DNA of 64,000 bases from the NCBI GenBank assembly GCA_037039925.1, contig JAXRKP010000488.1, forward strand, positions 87,501 to 151,500, read 5' to 3'. A program made the translations under genes and the position numbers. Of this stretch, positions 29,192 to 42,855 are shown piece by piece. The stretch's first letter is position 1, and each line of letters starts with the position of its first letter. The notes under the pieces were generated by a model. The model made no database searches. It had not been told where the DNA came from and was given only the letters and a program-made list of their open reading frames with translations. The DNA is from Doris montereyensis (Eukaryota; Mollusca; Gastropoda; Nudibranchia; Dorididae).

Positions 29192-30959
29192 GTTTATTTA
29201 CGGAGTGATTATTTTCAGCCGGGCTGAGAATAATTTCGGATCTTATTTTCAGCCGATTTTTCCCCTCATCGGATCTCGCCCTAGAGACGAGATTCTCGCA
29301 GTTATCGGATCTTATTTTCAGCCGGTTTTTTCCTTCACCAGAGCTCGCAGTCGCATTCACCTCGTGCCTGTCGTGCCATCCCTGTGTGTTTTCTTCCATC
29401 ACCTCTCTCTCTCTGAATATTCTCGGATAACCTTATCGGTCCAGATTGCTTCGCAATAGATCTAGTAGGATCTTTCTTATTTTGCTGAACTTTCTTTTTG
29501 ATTCTCTTGAGGTTTTTTATGTAGCCTACCATTATTTCCAAATCTTGAGAAGTGCAATTCATTTTTTGGTTGTGATTATTCGGACCCGGGTGCCCAATAG
29601 ACAAAAATGGTTATCCGAACCCGGCCTGCTGACTTCCGCTCTTGCGGCGATCTCTACCCCAGGTCCCAATAGCCAAAAATGGTTATTCGGACCCGGTCTA
29701 CTTTCTCAGCCTTCGTTCGTTCCTTCAGACCCAGGGTCCGAATACACTTTTGGTTATTCGGACCCTTTTTTTTTTCCCCTTACGGTTTAGCTCTTTGCAT
29801 TCATGCGTATTATTATTATTGACTTTTGTCTACACATATCAATTGATTCAGTCAGTTTTAGATTATAATGGGTGTAAACCCTATAATTTGATACCATTTT
29901 GATTGAATTTCGACACATTTTGATCACCGATTGAACCAATAGACTACACCCTTGCAAATGGCGGTCACCGATCGTAACGAGGCCAAGACAGGTCAAAGGT
30001 CGAGCGAATAACTAATCAAAATGTCAGTTTATTTCTTGACATCATGTAGATCTAGTTGTAGTTGTAGCCTACTACAATTAGATCGACATGCCATCCGCTT
30101 CTAATTCATTGTTTGTAAGTTGGGTTGGGTTTTGAAATGGATCACCCTGTAGCCTGTGTTGTGTTTTGTTTACGTCCTCTTTAGATCAGTCTCAGCAATC
30201 ATAATACTATCTTTATAGTATTATGCACTCTTACTCATCTACTATCTCATATTTCACGATCTCTTTTACATTCTTCTTTTCAAGGATGGAGAGAAGAGAG
30301 GAAGAAAAATAAGATATCGTTAGGAATAGGACAGAGAGAGCAAGAGAAAGAGGGAAAATGAGAGAGGGAGCGTAGCAGACACCAAATTCACAAAAATGAG
30401 AGCAAGGAGGAGGAAAAGAGAGAGAGAAAGAAAAAAGAGCAAGGGAGAGAGAGAAAGAGAACCACAAAGATACACACACCAAATTTACACAAATACATGC
30501 AACATAACAAAACTTACTTACTTAAATGAAGAGACACCAATACATAGTTAAAGTTAAAGCTCAATTCATTTAATGTAGATAGAGCATTGCAAATCATGTA
30601 TGCGGCGATCTCTACCCCAGGTCCCAATCGATCTGGATCTATGCCTCTCGTCTAGTGAAGTGTGAATTGAGAACTAAGAACGGATGTAGGTGCGTAGGTG
30701 GCTCGCGCCAAATGAAATCGGTTGTGGGACCCGGGTACAGATCGCAGGAGCGAGAAGTCAGCAGGCTGGGTCCGAATAACCATTTTTGTGTATTGGGCAC
30801 CCGGGTCCGAATAATCACTCCCTTCATTTTTACAAGATCAGCCCACTAAATATAGTATAGCGTCTCTCTCTGTTTGTCTTAGTGTCTGTCTCTCTCTCTC
30901 CCTCCCTCCCCTCCCTCCCTCTCCCGTGTGTTTTTCACCCCCCTCTCTCTCTCACTCTC

Positions 30960-31034
<75 letters not shown>

Positions 31035-31306
31035 CAAAAAGAAAGCAATCAAAGAACCCAGCCGACTAGAAACAAACAAAACAGCGTAGCCTAGCTGATT
31101 GATTCTAAATTCTAGTTGCGAAACACAAATATTGGGGCCATTCAAAAATGATTGACCCGACCAATGAAAACGAAAGACCCAAGGACTAGGCATAGTGACA
31201 TATGAAAACCGGCTGAAAATAAGATCTGATATTATTTTCAGCCGGGGTGAAATAATAGCTCATATTATTTTCACCCCGGCTGAAAATAATCACAGCCGTT
31301 TATTTA
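29192..31306. mobile_element. 2.1-kb nested inverted-repeat element with 9-bp target-site duplication
   Basis: gtttattta occurs at 29192-29200 and 31298-31306. Between them, the left end reads TGATTATTTTCAGCCGGG (from 29206). The right end, on the opposite strand, reads TGATTATTTTCAGCCGGGG. Each end holds local palindromes built from ccggctgaaaataa (29207-29330; 31210-31290). A second inverted pair lies inside: about 29573-29660 against 30735-30822, both carrying the ATTCGGACCCGGGTGCCCAA segment. A 28-base block starting tgcggcgatctctacccc is a direct repeat at 29643 and 30601. No transposase is recognised. A 9-bp duplication with long subterminal palindromes would fit a non-autonomous Mutator-like or foldback element. 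That class assignment is inferred. Confidence 0.7.
30886..31032. repeat. (CT)n array
   Basis: CT-rich from 30886 and nearly pure from 30963 to 31032. It is internal to the inverted-repeat element. Confidence 0.95.
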
Positions 31307-34020
31307 TAGGACGTAAATTGTAACAAATAGCTGAAATTGGTCATATTTATACACACGATGGACTGTGTTTAGATATCTTCCAGTGCCATAGGCTATAGGC
31401 CATAGGTTGATTTATCTATAGTCGGGGTACCACCCAAGGGACATAATAAAGACGATTTATTTTGAAGGCGTGAAATAAAAAGTTGCGGCTTGGTTTTTGT
31501 GGGGATAAAGAAAGTAAAATAAAAGGCAGTAGTGGAAGGAGCTACCTTCAATGTGAGATCGTGTGACAATTATAGCGACAGCGGATGGGAATGAACACAA
31601 GCGGTTCAAATGTGACAATGACAAGGGACCGGACCAAGACTTTTATCGTAAATCAGACTGAGACTGACATTGTACTATCGAGTCATGTTATTACCGAGAA
31701 GAGCGGGTGTCTCGTGGATATATGATATATATGAGCATTTTTCATAAACGTTTTATCAGTCCATTTTACCTATTTTGCATAAGTTTGTGCATACTAATTG
31801 ATTGACGTATAAAGGACAGTTAATTGTTTGAAAACTAGAGTGAAGTCGCCAGCACTCGCACACTAACCGTCGGAAGGAGCATGTGACTATTGTAATTTAT
31901 TAAGCTCTTTGTGCTTGATCCTGAATTTGATGCTACCATGTTTAAGAGTTATCTTTTCCTGAGGGAGACGTGGCGTGTCGAGCCCATTGTGTGATTGACT
32001 TTCGCACACGACCCTCTTCCGCACGACCATTGTGGTCCCCCCCCCCGTCTCGCACTGCAAACTTGAGAGTTGCATGAAGTCGCACAGCCTGTGCTCCGGC
32101 ACTCACAGTCTCAAAGTGCACTGTAAATGACCCCGATTTATGATCGAATCCAAAGTTTTGATACAATTTAGCTCAGTTAAAAGCTTTGAGAGTTTCATTG
32201 CTAACAATGGCTAACTCACCCCTAAACAGTTCCGTAACCCTCGCACAATTAATTTACTCATGTCACACAGCTAGCGCCAGCAGTTACCCACTCACTCTCT
32301 GACACCTTAATTAAAACACATGATGTCGCACAGACAGCACCAGCAGTCACACACTGTAGTGTAAAACAGAAGAGCTGAGAAACAAATGTTGGATATAAAA
32401 GTCATGATTTTATTTACGATAATACTTTACAACTTTCACAAACATGTTATTTTCTCAATCTCATTCATGCTCATCTCTTGCAAACTTGCAACCTATGTGA
32501 AACCACCTCCCACAATCGCAGCCAATCCATTCACAAAATTCACTGTCTTTCTCACCAACTCAGAATACTTTATATTCTTTAGGCAAGATTTTATAGTTGA
32601 AGTCATTTCTGAAAGTGAAAGATTTGTTAATCAGTTTTGTTACTCAAAAATTAGAATATGAACTCTCTTTCTCTCTCTCCAGCAAAACGTAGTTTAAAAA
32701 ACCCACAAAAAATAGCCGTAGTTAGCATCGTATTATGCTTTACTACTCAATTTACTCAAATATGTTGGGCGCTGTGCGACTAGTGGCACTCCTATAGAAA
32801 ACTGATCCCCCCCTTTCGCACAGTCCCATAAACAGCATAATAGCTACAAACACGCGGCATTCCAAGGCATAGTTAAATATAGAAGGGATTTTCCAGTCAT
32901 TCTCAACAACAAAAACTAAATATAGAATTATTCCCATAATTCCATATCACTAAGTAAAGTTACAGAGCCCACTAGCGAAAAATAAAAATGGCGGATGTTC
33001 TTACTTCTCGATTCGCAAAGATTTTCTTGTAAAAAAAATATAGCAGATAAGGACGTGTCGTTTCAAAAATAGGTAGGAAACGAAGGGAAAGGATAACTGT
33101 GTATGTGCGATACGTGGTGGCGGGGAAAACAGCGTAATTTCGGTAACAATCGACGCGAAAGCATGAAGTGTGCGAGAGGTAGGCGTGTGCGACCTGACTC
33201 TAGGTATTATATATAGAGATCTATGTGTGGTACAATATACTTTATGACTTACAAAGAAAAAGATAAAGCCAATGGCTGAAATTTTGTTGAAAGATAAAAA
33301 AAATCCCACAAAAGGAAAACATTTTTGTGTTCTTTCCCTTTGCTATTCGTGGATCCCTATCACATGTGCAGTCTATTTAAAGTAACAAGTATTATAAAAT
33401 ATGTTATGGATAATGCAAGTAAACGAAAGAGAAAATGTTTATCAACCATCCCTTACCCTGCTCCCTTAATGCTCCTCCTGAACGACCCCCGCCCCAACCG
33501 AGGCAAGCGTAGGTCACCAGGGAAACGCATAGCAAGAGCTTTGTTGCTAACTAAGCATTTCTTGCTGCTAGGCAGTCCATAGACAAAAGTTAGTCTAAGC
33601 AGTGAAAAAATACTCAACTTTGTTGCCAATAGTGAAACCAGTGATAAAGAAAAAACTGGCTGCTTTAGGCTCAACTCTGTATTTCTCTATGGATTATTGT
33701 CTTTTAAAAATATTTTTCCATTGCAATGTGCTAGAATAATATGTAACGATAGTTTGATAAGTATTATCTTTACTTTATTTTGAAACAGGGTCAAATTTGG
33801 TGATTAACCGCCAATATACGGGTTTTTACTGCCATTTTCTCAATCAGTGTTAGGGTAGTTTACATCAAAATTTTGATTGTTTTTACCTATCCTCGCCTAC
33901 AAAATATTGTGTAAAAAAAATTATATGTCATATGGACATTTTTCTGCCTGAATATGCAAAGTACAGAAAATCAACCTTTTGGTCCAAAACCCGCCAGCCC
34001 TTAAGATTGTAATGATGAAT
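31307..34020. other. Intergenic DNA without recognised genes
   Basis: I found no conserved exon or RNA in this 2.7-kb stretch. Short open frames (for example 33325-33582) lack known motifs. Confidence 0.4.
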
Positions 34021-34027
34021 TCCTTTC

Positions 34028-34150
34028 TAGTTATATCAGGAAGGCTGAGAAAGATGGCATTGCATGGTGCTGTTATTGTAAATGTGAGATTAAATATGGT
34101 ACAGGAGGTGTTCGTTGTCTGAAAGTTTCACATTTCAGAGACTCAGATTT
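34028..34150 (+). pseudogene. Possible zinc-finger (BED/CxxC-type) exon fragment
   Basis: After an acceptor-like ctttctag, the frame reads SYIRKAEKDGIAWCCYCKCEI, then GTGGVRCLKVSHFRD. The W-C-x2-C...G...L-x2-H spacing resembles transposon-related BED-like fingers. No neighbouring exon is recognised. It is probably a relic, and only weakly supported. Confidence 0.3.
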
Positions 34151-34360
34151 TTTTTTCATTTGCCATTAACATCCCTGCACAATAGACACAACATATCTAT
34201 CTGTTGTACTGTTATTAATAATTACGTGTTAACTGTGGTAATAACGGCATGGCTTTATTGTGAAAAGATAGTGCCCCTGTTCCCCTCTGGGCATGTGAGA
34301 GAGAGTGAGTGAGTTTCGTTCGTTCTGTGCTTTGTCTGACTCCAACACCATAACTAAATA

Positions 34361-34469
<109 letters not shown>

Positions 34470-34872
34470 ACACACTCACAAAACACACACATTATGTTAT
34501 AATTATAAAGTATACAGCATCACGAACAGTGCAGGCGCATGCAGGCTTGAATTTTGTCTTGGAATATTTGTCCCTCAATAACCTTTTTGGAGAACTGATA
34601 CTGCATGTTAGCCTACTTATAATACATGAGTATTTGTTTTTTTCTTTTTCAAGGTCATGCGAAAGTACTGGTATTACGTTAACGCTATTGTTTCTGTCTC
34701 TCTCACACACACAATTAGAGAGGGGGTGGGAAACGAAGGTGCCGTCGTTTTACAAAGTGCTTGTGTGTTGTAGGCCTAGTTGTATTGCAGTGTTTAATAT
34801 GGTAACGTCATTGGTACAGTGCTAAGTGTTCGGCCGATGACTGACGGTGGTAGGATGGGATGACCACGCAAT

Positions 34873-34942
34873 ATGGACATAAGCGGAAATTTTGTATTTT
34901 GGGAATACGGATGTAATTACGAGTGCTGTTTACATACTCTTG
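34873..34942 (+). CDS. Candidate upstream first exon of PUM3
   Basis: ATG at 34873 opens MDISGNFVFWEYG...HTL and ends at a good donor, CTTG|gtaaga, in phase 1. Spliced to the acceptor at 35973 it reads on in frame through 29 bases to the Met codon at 36003, adding 33 residues. It could equally be a 5' UTR exon that happens to be open, since the downstream Met (MKGK) resembles other PUM3 starts. Confidence 0.35.
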
Positions 34943-35039
34943 GTAAGAAATTAAGGGTTTGAATTTGAACTGTGAATGAAAGTGAAGCTTCCCTGATTAG
35001 AGTAAGTAAAGTTCCTATTGAGCCGGAGCATATCCCGGT

Positions 35040-35258
35040 TTATATAAGGTGCAACTGAACAGGTGACAACAATCACCTCCTGGTGCAAGTTGTTACTCCC
35101 AAGTTAGTGCTTGTACCCTTTTGCGCCTTGATCAAGTGGGGAATATATATGTTAAGTGTCTTTCCCAAGGAACACAATACTGGATCTAGCTTTGCAAGGA
35201 TTTGAACCCAGGTTCTCATGATCCCAAGTCCAACACCTAACCGCTCGACCTCTAACAC
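35040..35258 (-). repeat. SINE-like repeat, family A
   Basis: Minus-strand copy with a tRNA-like head (TTTGAACCCAGG near 35201), the TTTCCCAAGGAACACA segment, and the AGTGCTTGTACCC segment. Confidence 0.65.
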
Positions 35259-35259
35259 T

Positions 35260-35973
35260 ACAATTATTTTAGCTTAGTATTATTTGACAATCTGAGACTC
35301 AAAGCTCTTTAACAAATGCTGAGTTTCCCCACTTCTTTAACTTCTTATTTTGAATGATAACCTATTTGAGTGTTTTTACCTTTCGTCTTGTGGTCTTGAA
35401 TTTCGTTGTGAAAGTCTATAAAAAGTCTTGAATTTTGTCTGATAATAAGTGTATTAACCATGTAATACCTACTAGTGTCTGGACCAATGCAATAGACTTC
35501 CCACATGTCTTTCTATGATTCACTTGCAACATATCACAGGTTATCCGCAATTATTAGCATTGAATTGAGTGTGGATATTTTTTCATAATTCTCAACTTAC
35601 GATCAGACCGTGTTCGAAGGCGGACAGGGCTCTGGTAGCGGGGTCTTAAAGGGGCAGTTTTAAAAGAGAATTTCTGTTGCACGGAATTAGCGATTTCTTA
35701 GGCAGATCGGGTTCTCAGACGGCAGGTTCTTGGGCAGACACCACTGTACACTGCTAATTATTAGGGAGAGACAGTGGGCTTTGCCTGAGTCTCAAATTAA
35801 ACCAACATCGACTCCCTTTTGGAGTTATGACCATAAAATCAAGATAAGACAAGTCACATACAAGTCTTTTTTTTTTTTGTTGCATTTAAAGTCAGGCATC
35901 TTTAAGTCAAGGTCGTGTGAACATCATTCACTGTACTTCTGTTTGCATTTAACTGTTGTTTGTTTTCTTTCAG
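35260..35973 (+). other. Upstream region of PUM3 main exon
   Basis: Non-coding as far as seen. It ends in the acceptor ttctttcag at 35973; 35974-36002 is transcribed leader (or in-frame extension) of the first confident coding exon. Confidence 0.4.
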
Positions 35974-36002
35974 ATTATCAAGAGCACACAAAACCACCTA
36001 AT

Positions 36003-36230
36003 ATGAAGGGAAAGTGAATACCCCGTCTAATAAACGTTCGAGGGATGGTGATCGTCGACATGTTGTTGGCAACTCTGTTACAAAAATGAATTTAAAAGAC
36101 TTATCAATGACACCTGACACTTTTGAACGCTCTCAATCACGACTGAAGAAAAAAGATGTGAGACGTCGCCGTTCTTTAAATGAGACTTATGATGGAGATC
36201 TCACTCAGATGGTTGGCAACTATACAGATG
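36003..36230 (+). CDS. PUM3: PUM3 exon 1 (frameshift near start)
   Basis: ATG at 36003 reads MKGK, then meets TGA at 36015. The long open frame (VNTPSNKRSRDGDRRH...) is one base earlier. One missing A in AAA 36011-36013 joins them. It ends phase 1 at GATG|gtatgt. Confidence 0.75.
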
Positions 36231-39200
36231 GTATGTCTACAGTTGATATTTGTAAGATTTGATAAAGATTTGATAAAAGAACATGGGGGGGGGGGGGGGG
36301 GGGGCTTTTTCTTCCTTTTTATCTGAAAGCGGTGGTAGTGGTGAGAAATCAGATAATGATCTAGACGTAGATAGATTTACTGAAAGTGAAAATGACCAAT
36401 AGCCACATCACTTCATTATTCCCCCGTAAAGAATTGATTAATTGGATTTTCCTATATATAAAAAAATTGGGGATTCCTTCTGCAGTAAAATGAATGACAA
36501 CTTAAAAGACTAAGCATTGAAACATATTTTTTATTTAGACAATAATAAAAAAATTAATTGATTTATTTGATTGTTTTAAAATAAAACACTTGTGCTATGT
36601 AATACGCCCGAAAGTGTAACGGTTTCTTCTCCAAATAGTAATCTGTCATGATATTTGCAAAGTACAGTCATTTTCAAAATTTATTTCTATCCGAACCTGA
36701 AAATTAATTCGGTTTTGTTTCTCTCTTGAAATGGGTACTTTAACGAAACATGCTTTAAATCTATCAGGCATGTATGACATCACTACTGTGTCATTGTCAG
36801 TCATGATGATTGGTGTTTTCGTTTTAAACTTGATTTTATAATAACAGTTTGTGAGGGTTCTGAATTTGCTTTCCCTCTTTTTTTCATTTTTCATTGAGTC
36901 TCATTCCATCCAGTCAAGGTCACACTGATTGCCTTAGTTTTCTATGCCTACTTCAGCTTCGATGCCTCATGAAGAAATTTTCTTTTTATTCTTTATTCAG
37001 ATAATAGTATGATGGATTCAGATGAAGAACACACACCAGCTACACTCAGTCAGATAAGTGCTATCAATCCAAATGAAAATGACACCCTCACCACGACTTT
37101 TGCAAGGAAGCGGGGCAATAAAGCCAGAGCTGACGAGACTTGGGAAATAGCCGTAGAGTGCGCAAGGGAGAGCCAGATGGGGCAGAAAGGTTTTATCTAC
37201 TTTTTGACATACCTGCATGAAATCTCTTGACTGTTTTGAACCAACAATTGACTATAGGTTTTGTTGTTTTTTATGATCTTTGGGCGGTTTCTTCTTATGG
37301 TTAAACAAAGATGGGAATTCAATTAATTTTTTTATTCTTCTAATGATCTTATTTCTTTATTCTTTTTTTTATCAGTCTTATGATGTAAAAGAGAGTTTTC
37401 AGTACATATGCCTCTTTCCTATTTTTCTCCACAGGCAGTGAGTGGGCATTCTTGAAATGTGATTAATTACTTCTTTGACTTTTTTGCTTGCATTAAGTGG
37501 AAGTTACATGCTATGTCCTGATAGGAATAAAATATTTTCTTTGTACCTTTTATTTTTTAATTACTAATTTCCTGATCAAGATAAAGTTTAAGTAACTTGT
37601 AGAATGCATTCATAATAGATTCAATTATAAAATTCATTCTCTTTTTATTTATCTTTTTTATGTAGATCTTTTACACATAAAACCCTGTCTAAGATGTCTT
37701 TAAATGAGGAAGATGATGAGGATAATGATCACATGGAAGTTGATGCTGATGAGATACCAAGTCCACCTAAAAGATTAAAGCCGACGGAGGAAAAAGTCAC
37801 GTTACCAAAGGAGAAGAAAATAACTTTGAAAGTAAATCAATCCCTTTAAAAAAATATACTTTTTAATCATTTTTAGTCTTAATCATTTTATAATGCATGA
37901 ATTTGAATTTTGAAATCATCACTAAAAGGCATTTCATATGACTGTTTTGGTCTGATTTGGAAATCATGTAATATGTTAATGAAATACTTTTAAAGCTCTT
38001 CTCAGCGCTGGAAGCTCATTTCACCGTTTTTGTTCAATATTGTCGAAATAATGTTCTGTTCCTTTAGACAGTTTGTCATAACTCAACATCAAATGTCATT
38101 TTATGGCCGTTCTTTCAAGATGTGAAACTTTCTTTGTTTTCTTTCCCCACCCCTCTTCTTTTTTTTTTTTTACCCCTTGAGCTGCGAGTACATCTTGTGT
38201 CCTGGCTCTACATACAGGATCGATAGAGTTTTTAAAATTTATTATAGATTTAATTCTGATTTAAAATAGAAAGTTTGGGAAGTTTTATCTCTAGGTTAGA
38301 CTCCTTTTTGGCCCATATAAGGAAGTAGTTGATATCTTTCAATGTGTTTGATTAGAATCATACTCATTGTGTGCAGACTTGTTTGCCCTGTTGTGTAATG
38401 AAATTGGTTTAGTTTGACATTCTTTCAAATCAAAATGAAAATATACCTTCCGATAACTATAGATGTAAGTGTGAGAGCAAAGGCAATCTTCTAATGCTGC
38501 TTAATCACATGAAAACATAATATCAGGCTTATTGAGCATGCTGAAAAGAAATTTTAAACACCGTGAGATAATGGTTGCAATTGTTTTTGTAGCACAAAAA
38601 CTGCATGTTCAAAAGGTAAAAGTTTCTGTAGTGCCCCTTTATCAGGATTGTTTTATAAGTTAATGTACTCTTGCTAGTTTCCGTTAAACAAATTTAACTG
38701 TGACGTTTAATGCTTTCACACCCATATTTTTGGGGTTTACAGGGCGCTGCTTGGAGGGAACATTATATATGTCCTTATCACACCTTAACTTTACATTGCT
38801 GTTCATTCACTTTAAATGACTTGAAAATATTATATATCCCTTTCAATTTTTGCAGATACCATTGAAACAGGCTACAAAGAAGTTGAAATCCTTGAAAAAT
38901 GCAGCTCAAGTAAAAAAAGCTAAAAAGCAGTTGAACAAAAACTTTGAAGCCCTGCCAGACGAGACAACTGGTAAGTCAAGTCTCATCTCTTGCTCTAAAA
39001 ATTTGGGGCTTTTTTTCATTTGAGTGTTATTTGTTCATCTATCTATGACTTAAAGTTCTTTTGTTTTACATTTATGCATGACATGGTTGTAATATTGTCG
39101 ATGTATTCGGGGGAAAGTTTGTTATGTAGTTTTTCATTGAATGGTGGGTGGGTATTACATTACATTAAAACTGTTTTGGTTTTAAATTGAGTGAGATGTC

Positions 39201-42200
39201 TCTTTGGCTTCACTTTTTAAATATTGTTTTTCAATTTCACACAGTGCCAATAACTCCAAATCAGACCTGGAAAAAGAAAAAAAAAAGGAACGGAAAATGG
39301 TGAAAAACAACTATGATTTAATCACATCTGCCAAAAAGGCATGGGAAGATCTTAGAAGGTAATTATTTTTCATTGACTGTCCTATGGGTTCACTTATTTG
39401 AAATTGTGTGAAATAAATGCTGGAATAAACTTTTAGAATTGGTTATATCAGATTCAGTGGCAAAGTGGTTTGGCTGTCGGATTAGGGACCATGGGGTTTC
39501 GGGCTCGAATACCAGCAAAGAGAGGCCCAACATTGTGTTCGTAAGGAAAGACATTTTCGCCACTTGACCCAAGTGCAAATGGGTACAAAGACTAGTTAGG
39601 GTGTACAAATCTGCGTCAGACTAGTGTCCTGTCAAGGAGGTCATTATAATCGCCTTTTCCACTTTGTGTTACCGAATCCGAGATGCGCTCCAACGCTATG
39701 GGCTGTGGCGGCCTTACAGAAACTTTTACTATATCAGATTTATGTGACTTTCAGTTTTTGTGTATCTTACTTCTTCAAGATATCATCTTGTAATGTTTCC
39801 CACCGGCGTTCTTATCAACAATGCAAATAAATTTAATATTAATATTTCATTATGTGTAAAATGACTGAAGAAAGGGATGTTTTGCTATTTGGTTTGTGTT
39901 AAGTTTGTTGTGCTGTTTTGTTTTATTGTCGTGGAGAGAATTGCAGTATTATTGTAATAAGAGAAATTATGTCTGAAGAAAGAAATTCGAAATAGTTTTT
40001 CTTTATGTGTGTACCAAATTTAGTTGTGAAATATATGTTAATACACTCTTGATTAAGCAGTATTTGTTCCACATTTTGTTAGTTACATAACTTCTCTCCT
40101 TTTCCAGGGGTGACTTGCCAGTTGACAAGCGCAGAAAAATTTGTGATGACTTAATGACAATGGTGGAAGGAAAAGTTAAATCGGTAAAAACAATGCTGTT
40201 TGTTGTTAGAATTGATATTTGTACTGTCAGAGTTATAATTTGAAACCAGAAATAATGTGAGAACTGTTTTATTGTATATTTGAAAAAGTAAACTGACAGG
40301 ATGATATTGTTTTCCCCAATAACCCCAAAAAGTCATATTTCAATGCATTTTGTTCTTTGAGTTTAAATGCATTATAAGGAACCTACAGTTTCTTTATGTA
40401 TCATGACATGAAATATGTCTTTCTTTATACCAATAGCTCTCTTTGGTTCATGATTCCTCAAGAGTTATTCAATGCCTTGTACAGTATGGAAGTGAAGCAC
40501 AACGTCAAGTGATCTTTGATGAGATAAAGAGTAAGGCATATTGAATAAGTTTATGAAATTAAGATAATATTATGGAACAATCTTCAAGGTACTGTCTAAA
40601 AGTGAGTCAGTCATAGCAATGATATGCTATAAAGACTTATCTTTTTACTCTTTGTTCTGAAAGATGAAATGTCAAGTTCTTTAACATGTAAAGAATACAT
40701 TTGTTTTTAGCTATGTTTATTTTTAGGGAAGGGTTCCCCTTTTCTTCTCTTTATTTGTTATTTCTGATTTAATACCTAATTAAAAGATTTGTATTCTTGG
40801 TGAAGATTTCTGATTTACATGATTCATGAGGATTTTATTGAAGATAGCTTAGATTTCACTGCTTTCAGTCTTAGTAGTCACAGTAATGTCAATTTATCTT
40901 TATTGAAACCTGATTTGATTTCCTTTTTACCTGTACTGTTCTTTACGTTCCTCTACATTGAGTAAAAATAAGAAGTTCTCTGGTCCCTAATCTGCACATC
41001 AAGAAAAGCTTCAGAACACACTCTGTAAGAAATCATCACTTCAATTGTAGATGTTATAAATCTTGTATTAGAAGTGCAGTAGGATGAATATAGGCAGGAA
41101 AAAGATGTTTTTCTTTGACTGCCAGATGATCACTTTTATAGCCTATGTACTTTTAATGCATTGAAATCTCAACATAACTGCTGGAATGATTCACATGTTT
41201 ACAGTTGAGATTCCATGACTTGACGTAGTCAAATATAAGTTTTAGAAGAACAAAGTATTGATTGAGAACGGTTTTGTCATATTGTAAAAGTTGCATATTC
41301 TCAAAACCAAAGGATTTTTCTGCTCATCCTTTCATTCTTAATGGTCATGCAGATATCTTCTTGTATATTTTATTTTGAAATGGAGGCATCACTTAATGTA
41401 CTGTGTCGCCAGAATTTTTTTTTCATTACATTACGTTCTACTCATGTTTTTTCCTGTCAGACGACGTTCTTGAAGTTTGCAAGTCAAAGTATTCAAAGTT
41501 TGTGCTCCGTAAGCTCATTCATTACGGGTAAGCATGACACTATAAGTTGCTGTTACTGATTTTAGCCCATCTGAGATGGCCGCAGTCAATTTCATGTCTA
41601 GTTTAACAATTTTGCTATTCTTCCAATGTGTCTTAGAGGAGACACTAAGATTTTCATGTATTCTTATGATCTGAAAAAATGTTTTATTTTTAAAGATGGA
41701 CTCATTGTTATTCTTTATTGATTTAATGTTTGGTTGGGGTTTTTTTCATCCTCATGCAGGTCGAAGCCTTTGAAAGCTGAGGTTTTGAAGTGTTTTCAAG
41801 GTCATGTGAGGAAACTGATGAGACATAAGGTACTTATTAGATATTTTCGAGAGATGTAATTCTTTCCTTTTTTTAAAAAGAAATTCCTGTTTTTTGTCAA
41901 TATCTCCAAAATCCTCTCCTTCTATCTTCAATTTCATTATTTAGCCTTTGTTTTCTTGCACTCCCCGGATTCCTCCATTTTCCCAATTCGAATGAAGGCC
42001 TAACGCGTCGTAGGCCTGCCAAGCCTAGTTTCGTTTTCTGCGAGTTCACCCAGTACTGACTCACATCAAGACAAAATTATTCGCAAATTGGTCCTTTTTT
42101 CTACTCAGAAATGCAAGGGAGGAAATCGTGTTTTCCAAACAAATTGTTCAGCTGTTCCTTAAATTTAAAAGGAACTTTTGCACCATTCATGAATCGGCTG

Positions 42201-42765
42201 CGCTTGTTCAGACTGAAAATATATTCAAATAGGACACAAACAAGGATTATATTTCATCCTGTGTGAGGAAGTTAGATGCCGATGTATTAGCTTGGTGTCC
42301 GTTGTATTATCAACTATGGTTCAAGTGAAAATGCTGTTTTACTAGATCTAGAAGTAGAATCTAGATCTAATTGTGTGTTTAAGAATAGATCTAATAAGTA
42401 AGAAAGGTACTAGTTCTACACAAGTTAGATTTAGACAGATCCAATCTAGATGTCAGAGGTATTACTAGATCTACAATGTGGTGTGTGTAGTGTGTATTCT
42501 ATATCTAATCTAGATTGTTTTTATTTGGGGGGGGGGGGATCTCACGGTGACAATACCTGATGAATAGAATAAGGATACATGTGTCCCTTAGTGTGTATGT
42601 TAATGTTACTAGATTTAGATCTACTGATGTGTTTCTAATATATAAGAAGGTAACTAGATCTATACCACGAATTTAGATCTAGAACTAGATGTCCGAGGTG
42701 TTACAGTGTGTGTAGATTTAGACTGTCTAGAATCTACATTTGTCTAGTTTGGTTGAAAACTAAAG

Positions 42766-42855
<90 letters not shown>

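Noticed and set aside
35600..35750. End of a pogo/Tigger-like transposon (caccactgta near 35740; also acagtggaaccc near 26842)
   Set aside because: Short end-like motifs only. I could not find matching opposite ends or a target duplication.
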